The notes beneath the pieces were generated by a model. The model ran no database searches. It saw only the letters and a list, made by a program, of their open reading frames with translations, and was not told the DNA's origin. A program made the position numbers and the translations under genes. Shown piece after piece: positions 23,379 to 35,300 of a stretch of 64,000 bases of DNA; the stretch's first letter is position 1, and each line of letters opens with the position of its first letter. The DNA is from Apostichopus japonicus (lineage: Eukaryota; Echinodermata; Holothuroidea; Aspidochirotida; Stichopodidae): positions 13,855,303 to 13,919,302 of the forward strand of contig NC_092581.1 in NCBI RefSeq assembly GCF_037975245.1, written 5' to 3'.

Positions 23379-26300
23379 GTTAGTCATCTTCTGTTCACTT
23401 ATCTGGAGAAAAAACAATTATTTTAAAAGTTTTTCAAATCTTCAACAATGAATGGTTTGTATCATTGTAGATTAACAACAAACATTCTACAGTATATGTT
23501 ACTTGCTGGGCTGTTGCCAGGTGCCTCCATTAAATATAATCAGACTTGCACATTTATGTCAGCTGTATCGTCATGATGTCAAATTCTCCTTCCCCTCGAC
23601 ACCTTCCCCTCCCCCCTCAGTAAATGTTCATTCTGTAACTTCTATGGTTCCTACATCTGTCATCTTGCAGTTAATGTTGTGTAGGCACAGTGATTCAGTG
23701 ATTCAGTGTTTAACTGCATTCTGTCAGATTCGGTACAGGAACACTACACATGATTCCCCCACCAAATATCTCTTTCTTTCCTTCAGAGCCCCCGACACCT
23801 GTGGGGGGGGGCAGGTGGAGCATGACCCCCACCCCACTAATAACTTTCACAGCAATGATTTTCATGCTAGCATGTTGATGCCATAGGCAGCAGTTTTAAC
23901 ACAACTGAACATTAGGGGTAGGAGTAAGGTAGGGGAGTAGTCAGACCAATGTGATACCTGTGCCGATCCCGGCAATCCCCCATACCGTTGCAAACCCCTG
24001 TATCGAATGCATCACCTCGTCTTAATATCGCTAACCCTGTCGATTGATTGATTGATTACTTGATTGATCATTATACATCTTACCTAACCTCGCACCTCCT
24101 CTCTGGTCCAATAGGAAAAGGTTGGAGGCCAATGCAGAGGAGTGGGCCGCTCTGGTGGCATCCATTGAGGAACTGCTGACATGGATTGAAGAGAGAGATT
24201 TGGAACTTAGCACTAAGCATCCAGTCGGTGAAGATCACATCAAGGTCAAGATGCAGTTGGATGACCATAAGGTAAGGCAGAGGCATCAAGAAGCTGGTCA
24301 GTCCATTAATTATGGAACCAGCATACACTATTCTCTATCCCATATTTTCCCAAGGCCCCTGACAGACCCCAGGCCATGGGGGGGGGCTGTTGTGCCTCAC
24401 AATAAAACATAATTTGCTACTTCTCAATCGGAATGGTTGAAGCAACCATTCTGGGTCTTAGAAAGAAGGGATGGGTGGTGAGAGGGGGTGGGATGGTGAG
24501 AGGGGATGCGGTGGTGAGAGGATGTGGAGTGATGAGGGGGTGGGATGGGAGAAGGGGAAGAACATGTCCATTTCTGTAAGCCAAATGGTACCGTACAGTA
24601 TACATCATTATCTAAGACACCATCTTTCAGAATTAGACATTTTGGTCACCCTCTCTAACCTCTCTCAAAACAATTCATATTTCGTAATTCACTCAAAGAG
24701 TGGGTTGAAATTTCTTATTACATTTTCCAGTTGTCAAACGAAAGGCTGTGTTTTATCCCCAGTGTAAGTGACTTCCCACATCTGTTAACCTGCTATGAGT
24801 TATATGCTGATATCTTGATGTGTGTGTTTCCTAGTTAGGCTTAACCAACACTTTTAATTAGATATGGCCTTGACACAGTATACTGCAGAGAGCTTATCAG
24901 ACCATCAACAACTGTTGCTATCAATCACGTAAATGACCTTAGGAGATGGTAATCAGGAAAAGGTCATTTGATATTTGGAGATACACCTCCAGTTTCTCAC
25001 AAATATTCTTCACTGTTCGGTGTTGACCATTTCAGTGCATCAAAGTTATCTCTCCCACCCCTTCCTTCTGGAGTTGCATTTATGGTTCATATTCCAGAAG
25101 ATACTCAAGATTGTTTTGTGAACGTATCAAGGAGCCATCTTGTCTCCACTTACTGCTTCGACACCACTAGTCAAATTCACAAGCAAGGAGCCATATTGTC
25201 TCCACTTACTGCTCTGATACGCCTAGTTAGATTTACAGACAGCATTTTGCAGAATTTGTTGGCAAGATTTGGTGACACGAGTATCGCTTAAAATAATTGT
25301 ATTTGGTGAAACTAAGATCCTCTCCAAGATGTGTTCACCAAGTGAACATTAATTAATGAGTAATTAATAATCCTATTCCATCCTAAACATTTCTCCCCCA
25401 ACCACTTTCATTTATCAGTATTAAGAAACGGCAAGAGGTGAATCAGCAATTTTGAACAAATAATTTTTTTGCATTTGCGAACTGTTTTTGAAAGTTATTT
25501 AATCAAGATGATTAAATAAATGCATTGCCATGGCAGTTAAGTAAACATAATACCAAACTCAAAACAAAGAATCAGCTTCAAATTAAAGAAAGGGTGTCGC
25601 CTGAACTTTCATTGGTACAATCATGTAAGCAAATTTTCTATATCATGAACAGATTCATGAAAAGAAAATGAAAAAAAACTGGCAAAAATAGCCTTGAATT
25701 TCATGAAAGTAGTGTACTTTTCAGAAAGGGTAATAAGCAAGATTTTGCTTGGAAAATTCAATGAGAATTAAGTTATGCTCTAGACAGTAGAGGAGACAGG
25801 TGCTAGATTATTTGTCCTTAGGGATACAATGTCAGATGAGGGTGGCAATAAAGCATTGAAATGTGACTGGTACCTGAGAAGGAAAATATAATTTGACAAG
25901 AATATCCTCAAGATGATAAAGAGAAAGTTGTTTGTATATTTAATTCAGATAAGGAAAAATAGGTATTCAAGTTGAGAGTTATTACAATTGTTCATCAAGT
26001 TTTGTATTTCTAAGAAACCCATGGTTAAACTTCAATACCTCTCTTCCTCACTTGTAATTCCCCGATATGTTTCATTAAAATTGACCAAGGGTTCGGCTTT
26101 TTCCGTACGTTATTCTGTTTTATTTTGTAGCATGAAGATATGATATTGAAAAAGAGTTCATATAGTCTAGGAAAATGTATGATTTGTGGTGAGTTGTTTA
26201 ATAGAAAGAGAAAAGGGAGCACATTATTTCATAATGTTTCTAATTTTCTGACATTTGCTAGAAATTTAAAGACGATCTCAATCAGAAGAAACCATTGGTG

Positions 26301-29300
26301 GATAAAACACTCCAGACCGGCAAGCTGTATGTGTATGACCAGCCAGAGTCTATCGCAGTCAGCAAGGGTAAGATCCATTTCCTACCTTCCACACCCCTTC
26401 CCCACCCCAAACAAAAAATGAGGAAAACTGGAGGTAAACCTTGCCTGTTTCTGTTAGGTAAAAGTTCAGAACTGATTGTACTGTCACTAAAGACACCATG
26501 AAGCAGATGTTAAGTACGAGTACAAAAGCATGTGTATGAGTACAAGTAGAATTCTCCTTGATATGAGTACAAGTAAAATTCTCCTTCGTACGAGTACAAC
26601 AGCATGTGTATGAGTACAAGTAGAATTTTCATTGGTTTGAGTACAAGTAGAATTCTCCTTGGTATGAGTACAACAGCATGTGTATGAGAACAAGTAGAAT
26701 TCTCCTTGGTATGAGTACAACAGCATGTGTATGAGTACAAGTAGAATTTTCCTTGGTATACAAGTAGAATTCTCCTTGGTATGAGTACAAGTAGAATTCT
26801 CCTTGGTATGAGTACAACAGCATGTGTATGAATACAAGTAGAATTCTCCTTGGTATGAGTACAACAGCATGTGTATGAGTACAAGTAGAATTTTCCTTGG
26901 TATACAAGTAGAATTCTCCTTGGTATGAGTACAAGTAGAATTCTCCTTGGTATGAGTACAACAGCATGTGTATGAGTACAGTAGAATTTTCCTTGGTATA
27001 CAAGTAGAATTCTCCTTGGTATGAGTACAAGTAGAATTCTCCTTGGTATGAGTACAACAGCATGTGTATGAGTACAAGTAGAATTCTCCTTGGTATGAGT
27101 ACAACAGCATGTGTATGAGTACAAGTAGAATTCTCCTTGGTATACAAGTAGAATTCTCCTTGGTATGAGTACAATTAGAATTCTCCAAGGTATGAGTACA
27201 AGTAGAATTCTACTAGGTAAAAGCATGAGTACAAGGCTGTAAGCACCAGTAACAGTACTTAATCCTGTAAGTATCTGTACTAGATTTCAGAACTGTTCAA
27301 AGTATGAGTATATAAATATCCATGAGGGCAAGTAGAGTACAAATTATCTATGCTAGAAGATGAGTACAAGTAAGTAGTACTCGCAACAAGTCTGTTGAGA
27401 AGGTGTGACATGAAAGTACCGTAAAGGGCGTTAACTAGGATAAAGAACAATTGTCCCAACTGGGCTGCTACCCAATAATAGCCTAAATTTACACATAATA
27501 AAAGTACTCTATTATTGTTAGATATGTCAAGTTGCTATTACATACCTCGAAGTGGTTGCATATCCATGTTCAAGTTTTCTAAATATTTCTATCTCTGTTT
27601 AAAGTGGGTGAAGATAACACCGAGCAGCTCGCTGCAGATGCAGCTAAGAAGATGGTGGAAACTCTGAGAGAAAAAGAATCCAAGTTGGAAGAGAAGTGGA
27701 ACGGTTTGAACAACAGATCACAAGAATGGCAGAAGAAATTGGAATTTGTCCATCCGGTAAGATTACACCTTGTTTTATTGCTCATCATAGATATTTATCC
27801 TACTTTTGAAGATCTTTCCATTCTCCTAGAATGATATCGCTCGATTCTCACTTTTTGTTTTCTCCGAGTCCCCTCTCTTTACCCCCATATTTCATTGTGA
27901 TAGACCAAAATGGTCACTGCTGGCAATACCTTAACACCTCTGCAGGCTATGCTGCATTAAATCCTTAGAATGCAATTTCTTACTGCCTGATCTCCATCCC
28001 TCTATGTCAGGACAATATTTTCAAAACTTCCAGTAGTTTCATGCTAAACAGATTTGGGGCAATCAATATCAGTGGATGTTTCAATCAGCCATTATCTTTG
28101 GTGCCCAATGTTATCAAACTAAGAGAGTTTACTCAAAATAATTGTTAATACAAATAATTGGATCTAGGACAGGACTAGCTTTCAGCCCCTAATGTGCTTT
28201 AACCATTGAGCTGCTACTGTTACATCCCCCCCCCCCCTCCTCAGTAACTACTGATACATTTGTTTTCAGTTTAAAATTCACCCTGTCTCTTTAACATTGT
28301 ATGTACATGTTAGAAGCATGGTGGAAACATTTAAAAGTTTACTAATTAATTACTAGTTAAATATATGAAGTGAAAAATGGAGTAGTACGCTAACTAATTC
28401 AAGTTTTGATGGGATTTTTACATTATTACAAGATTTATTGAAATCAAACTTGAAAACTACTCTGATGAATTAGTTAATGAAATACCAGGTCTTTGCTTGC
28501 ATGTACGAGAGATATATAGATGACATGCTTGCTGTGTGATATAATATGAGATATTTTTGTGGTCATATTTGACAGAAAATGCTTGCATTCCATCAAGTTC
28601 TGGATGCACTGTCTTCCAAAATCACGGATGCAGAAGCACTGAGGGCCAGATGGCCGGCAGTGGGTGAACTTATTGTACAGAGTCTACCGCACAACACAGA
28701 CGAACTAAAGGTAATTGATAGGACTCGATAACAGGAAAGCCTCAATTATATGCCAGGATTCATTGTTACATGGAAGAAATAAATAGTCTACAGGAAGCAT
28801 CTCATGATATGACCTGTTGTGACCTTGTGCTGGTGTGTGACTGTATAGCACCTTGTACGTAACATGACTTAGTCGTGTTTGTAAGAAAGTGACCTGTTTG
28901 CTTTGTTACAATGTTTCAAAAATTTCTGTGGAAATGTCTTGAAAAGTTAATAATTGGATCTGTTCAAAAACTAATACCAGTATTGAACCAAAGTCTACAA
29001 CACTCTCACAGCATATTTATGATGTTTGCATAGTGGTACTAGATTAATACTCTCTTGACCATACGGCTCCATCAAAATGCGTGCTACCCCGCATCCCTCC
29101 CACCCACTCTGCCACCCAACCATCCTTATTAATTTTTTACTGGTACAACCCAAAATAGAAAGTTAGTATGTCTTTCCTAGAAGTGTTCGCAGGGAGCCCT
29201 TTGACCTTGTGGGTCTCAATCCACTGCATATTTAACATGGCAGTGAGGACTACCTAATCTTATTAGCATGTATTTAAGGTACTAGGCACGCATAATTGTC

Positions 29301-32300
29301 AGTAATTATTTATGCAGAGTTCCAGCTTGTGCTTTATAGATCTAGTGAGAAGTGGAATAAGATTTGAAAGTTTTTTGAATGAATACAACTCCATCCTCAT
29401 GTAACTATTAAATGCTTCATATTGAAAACACACCATGCAAGTTTATTGGTTATCAGTATTCCTATGGAATGTCTATATAATGACCAAAATAGATCAGCAA
29501 TACTCAAACTTTCAGAGCATTCTTGCTTACTGTGATATATGTACATTTTATAACTAATCCTCCCTCACTCAATACTTTGAGTAATAATTGTAGATGGAGC
29601 TTCTCAAAAAATTTAACTGCAGTCAATTTTCTGCGATGCTGCTTAAACTTCAGATGCAATACAGATGACCTTTTAAGACTATATTGTTGGATAAGTTTCA
29701 TTTTTTTCCCCCTTTTATCCTCCAAAATTTCTCTTTTGAACCTGTTCCTTTGTTTTAATTCCAGAGCTTCCAACAGAAATTAACCCCACTCCATAACGAT
29801 GTGGATCAACTGGCCTCGCATGTAGACCAGTTGTCCAATGTCAACGTGGTGCTAAGTGCAGCTTCCATCGAAAAGTACAATGACCTCAAGCAGAGGCTCA
29901 AGAATCTTGGTGCGTCCGCCGAGACCAGGTCCAGTCAGCTCCAAGAGGCAAATAGAGACTTTGGTCCACAATCTCAACACTTCCTCAGAGGTATGTGGTA
30001 CTTTTCTTGGGGGGGGGGGGGGGGAGTGGGGATGGTTTACATTATAAAGTATAGGGATAGTTAATTTTTTGCGGTGGAGGATGGGGGAGGGGAGGCTTGG
30101 AGAGCTTGGAGACCTCCAAAGGTAGTCTGGGCCCAGGCTAATGCATTCTTCAGAAAATGACCTACCACTTTTCCCTCATAAAAATGGGGATCTCATGGGT
30201 GTTAGGTTCTTTTCTCAAAATTTTGTGGCATTTTGAAAAGTGGATTGACAGCTTCCCCACATTTTTTTTTTAGGGTAGGGGTGTGGGGAGTCTAAAAATG
30301 TCCATTTGATATATCTTGTGGAATCTTTAGTCATGTTTGTGTAAGTCTTAGCTATCCTTTTATGACAATTTTGCTCTTTTACTCTGATAAATTTGAGAAC
30401 TCCCATCACAAAGATCCTTCCCCTGCCCCCAAATATAGTCAGTATATTAAAACCCTGTATAAGCCTATTATGTCTGAACAAATTTCTATCCGCCACTTCT
30501 TCTATCCGTATACAGCCTCAGTTCAACCTCCTTGGGAGCGAGCGGTTGCATCTAACAAAGTGCCGTTTTTCATCAAGTAAGTCTTTGTGGAATTCCTCCA
30601 TTTAAAATATAATCAGGATTCATGGAACTGTCAACAATTCGATTTGGTCTTCACCTCCAGTCTTATTCCGCCATGAATTTAACGGAGACAGAAGCCCCAC
30701 TTTCCACTTGAAGACACGTTCTAGACGTGGCCCCCCAAATTGTTTATCGACCCTTTTCCTGAGGGAGAACAGTTGGCAGGGGTGGAGGCCAACTTATAAT
30801 CTTGTTGTGTTACCTCTGAAGAGGCTATGATCTTTATACATAGGGAACTGTTGCTTAAAGCAACCCTGCGCGTTGGCAACGTGTCAAAAATAAAATCTAA
30901 TGCAGCTGCAGAATCCTCTGCCACAAGGCTGAATCAGTTATCGAGCATATAGAAATTAACACTTCAGACCAGAATTACTTACCTATTGTGTGATATTGCA
31001 GAGCACAATGAATACTATGTCCTATTGCAACCTGGCTGAATTGAAGCTGCAGCCCCCCTCAGCAACCAAAAGTTTCACAGTGCCTAGATTTTGCATAATA
31101 TTTGCTACTCATATTAAATAAGAAAGCAGTTTCTGACATGAAAAAGTAAGAATGAAGGAAAATTGCAAATACTGGAAAATTTGACTTTTTTTTTTTAATC
31201 TATGTTAGAAACATTACTATTTGAAAGGTGTCTGTATGGACAGCAAAAAGTTTTCAAGATACTTTGGAATCATTAACTACTGTTACTTAACATTCACTTA
31301 GTGAAGAAAAGCTAGTAAGGTTTTTCAGTTTGAGTAGTACTTTGTAGGTTTGATAAAATGGTCAGAAAATTTGTGATCGAAAAGCTTACACAGGTTTACA
31401 CAAGTTCAGTTCTGGCTGAATCTTCCTGTTCAGAAATTTGTGTAGGTAATATGTTAGCTGATGCTGATAACTTCTTACTCCGTTGTTACTTCACAGCCAT
31501 GGGTCAGAGACCACTCACTGGGATCACCCTAGGATGTCCGAGCTCTTCCAGTCTATGGCAGACTTAAACGCCATTAAATTCTCTGCCTACAGGACGGGAA
31601 TGAAACTTAGGAGACTGCAGAAATGTCTATGCCGTGAGTCTCCACTTCTTATCTTTCAAAATTTAAACTGTTGCCATGGTGATACCAAGGTGCCCTGTCA
31701 GCATGGTGAAATGAAAGACTTTCTTTGTACCAAAAAAGATGTTCTTTTCATAACCACATTACAGTTCTTGGGATGGGGAGGGTGGGGGGGAGAGGGGATG
31801 GTTACAGACAGAGCTTCCAAATCCATCCAACTTCCCCTATTGGAAACACTTTGTGAACTTTTATATCTTCAGTCCTCCATATTTATATATAAATATTTTT
31901 TTATTTTTTTATATATATATATATGTTTTATATTATTTTTTTTTTAATTTTTTTTTTTTTATGTTTTTGTCCTCCATATCTCCAAACAGTATAAAATATC
32001 ATGCAATAAATACATATTTTTGTGTGCGTCTCTACAGTGGACCTGCTGTCGTTAAATGCGGCGGACGGAATCTTTCAACAGCACGAACTGATCCTGCAGA
32101 ATAATCGTACCATGGACGTGCCGGAGATGATCAGCTGTCTTTCCACCATCTACGAGACGCTGGCCATGGACCACACCTCTATGGTCAACGTACCACAGAG
32201 TGTCGATATGTGCCTAAACTGGCTCCTCAACGTCTATGACACGTGAGTTTTTGTCATATCTTTTGTCATAAATGGGTCGAATTGGGGGGAAGGGCTATCC

Positions 32301-35300
32301 ATCCTCTAAATCACACCCTCCCACCCCATCCTCTCCACCCCCTCCAAATATTTCAGTCTTAAAGGGGTTTTATGATATTAGAGCTTTGCATGTATACTGC
32401 AGTGTTATGTCCAGCTTCAGAGCACTCAAATTGTCAGTACGAGAAGTATGAATATCATGTTTCTATCAGATCAAGCTTAGGAACTGTTTGTACTGTCAAT
32501 ACCAGTGCTTTGAGAGCATGATATTGGAGTACAGTTTAGAGAGGTATTAGCATTAGGAAATTGTCCCAACTGGCTGGTGGAATCGAATTTAGCCCTTGGG
32601 AAGGAGGGTGATCCTAAGCCCCATACTTTAGTATTGATGTGTGACCGTTGAACAAAATAGAAAACGATTGTCAATGACGTCTTGGGATTTGAAAGAATTG
32701 TACAGCTTCTCCGGTATTGTTAATTATTTTAGAGAGAGATAATTGGATATACAAGCAATGAAGTAGGATGGTGTTAACTATCCATGACATATGGAATTAT
32801 CCACGAGTGAACATGGAGTAGTTTAACTGGGAGTTTGTACTCTGATAGTTTTTCATCATCTCACTATGAAAATGTTGACTAATGGATGATGAATCATAAA
32901 CTTTCTTATATTTCTCTTTCTCCGACCAGGGTGAGAAGTGGTAGAATCAGAGTACTCTCCTTCAAGATTGCTCTGATTTTGCTCTGTAACGCTCATCTGG
33001 AAGACAAATACAGATGTGAGTTGTTCGTTTAAAAAAGCTCAATTTATTCATAATTCTTTCTGGAGTTGATTTAACTACATGAACATTCTAAAGATAAATA
33101 ATGATTAATAGATGATTTCGTTCGTTAGTCAATCAGGCCATCCATTTATGTTTAGATTGCTACCTTAACTTGATTAGATGTTTATTAATGTATATACACA
33201 TATACATTTATATCAATTCTTAATGTTTGTCTCACAGACGTAGTCAGATGCGTCGCTGACGAGAATGGATTCATAGACCAAAGAGGTCTGGGCCTACTTC
33301 TCCACGACTGTATTCAAATCCCCCGTCAGTTGGGAGAGGTTGCCTCGTTCGGAGGCAGCAACATAGAGCCCAGCGTACGCAGCTGTTTCAACATGGTAAA
33401 TAAAGGGTTTTCTCAATTCTTAATTGCTTCTTTTCTCTAATTTTAAATTGAGGATGAGCGGTCGTGTAAATCTGTGTAGTGGCATTGTCCAGTGGGCGCA
33501 TCTGTGTGACTAGATAATAAAATAAAGGGTTTTCTCAATTCTTGCTTCCTTTCTCTAATGTTAACTTAAGGATGAGCGGACGTGTATATCTGTGTAGTGG
33601 CATTGTCCAGTGGGCGCATCTGTGTGACTAGATAATAAAATAAAGGGTTTTCTCAATTCTTGCTTCCTTTCTCTAATGTTAACTTAAGGATGAGCGGACG
33701 TGTATATCTGTGTAGTGGCATTGTCCAGTGGGCGCATCTGTGTGACGAGATAATAATAATAATAAATTACATTTGTATAGCACTTAATACAGTGTTTCAA
33801 AGCACTTTAAAAAGTAGGAAAGTGACAAAGGAAACCAAGGGGGGGAAAAAAGAGACTAGGAATCAAACAGAAATGTGAAAATACAAAGGGAGGGAGAGGC
33901 ACGAATGTGAAATGGGAGTTTGTTCCAAAGAGAAGGCGCAGCGACAGAAAAGGCACGATCGCCATAACGAGTGCGGGTACGTGGACCAGGAGGTAATTGC
34001 AAATGCGCATGATTGGAAGAGGGAAGCCTAACTGTAGTTGACCGACGCAAAGGAGTAAGAAGGTCAGTGATATATTGAGGGGTAAGCCTGTTGATCGCTT
34101 TGTAGGTGAGAAGTAGATCTTCCACTTACACCATGATGTACCACGGGATGTAATCATGACATGGGTATACTATCAGGACACAGTACAGTGTGGCAGTGTT
34201 GTAGCAAGGAGCAACCTACCTGGCCCCGGTGCAGCAATAGATATGCCCCCCCCCCCCACCTTAAAGAGTGGTCCACATACACTCGAGCCCCAACCAATTT
34301 GGGCTTGGGCGATTTTCAGTCCTTGACCCAGGGAGTTGGTACCTGCCACAACAGCCTAGTTATGCACACTGCAGTGTGTGGTACATGATATGTCATACCT
34401 GATATGTCATAACATTTCGTGATGTTACCAGAGCAATACAAACGTATAGGCCCCTCTGGATAGTGTAATAGGAAATGTGTCAGTGTTTCTGCCACAAATA
34501 GGAAGTCTAAAGTGAAATAAAGTTTTGCAGAAGTCACACATTAGACTTGTACTATTAACTTTCTTTGTGCTTTTTCAGTTTGATCCATTCAATTGTGAGT
34601 ATTGTGTATTTGCAAAGGTCTCTCTCTCAGTAGAAAGCAATAAATGAAATAAGAAAGTAGTGACAAATATTCTTGAGACTGTATATGAGTCTTTTAATAT
34701 TGTAATTCTCTATTTGCTCAGTGGTGGTAATGTGCAAAGTTGACTTCCTACAGGCACCAACACATCCAAGATTCCCTGCACAGGTTTTAGATTGTGGTAG
34801 GGGGGGGGGGTCTTGGGGTTAGACCCAATGCTCAGTGATGCTGAAATAACTACAGATGGTGGCACCATGTCCACATGATAGCCACTTATGTGAAATTTAT
34901 TTGGGGACCATACTCCCCTCCCTTGGTCCCGGTCCATTGGTAGTCCTGGCCCTGAAATGTTAACTTTTAAAACCAGTTACTCTTGGGTAGAGCATTCTCC
35001 CAGAGCTTAACAAGAGCTTGACATTGTTCTAATATTTCAACAATATGTAACTAATAAATCTGCTACAAGCCAGTTTTGAATCATTTTTTTTTTTTTTGTT
35101 CCAGATGGGAAACAAGTCCCACATAGAGCCGGTCCACTTCCTCTCTTGGCTCAAGATGGAACCTCAGTCCATGATTTGGATGCCAGTGCTACACAGGATG
35201 GCTGCATCAGAGACGGCTAAACACCAGTCCAAGTGTAACATCTGCAAGGAGTGCCCCATCGTCGGATTGAGATACCGGTGCCTTAAGTGTTTCAACTTCG

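Noticed and set aside
26487-27226. Three overlapping minus-strand open frames of 181-238 codons
   Set aside because: They lie wholly in a minisatellite whose units lack stops; the peptides are pure repeats and no splice or start context supports a gene.
26505-27230. CRISPR-like array
   Set aside because: There are no constant-length unique spacers, the units alternate and vary as a minisatellite does, and the DNA is animal.
31358-31446. Dp71-like internal first exon in the WW-domain intron
   Set aside because: An ATG-led frame reaches a GTAATA donor, but in phase 1; the next exon at 31497 needs phase 2.
33807-34157. Second overlapping minus-strand frame of 116 codons at the LINE
   Set aside because: It is a shadow frame; the adjacent frame carries the recognised reverse-transcriptase C-terminus.
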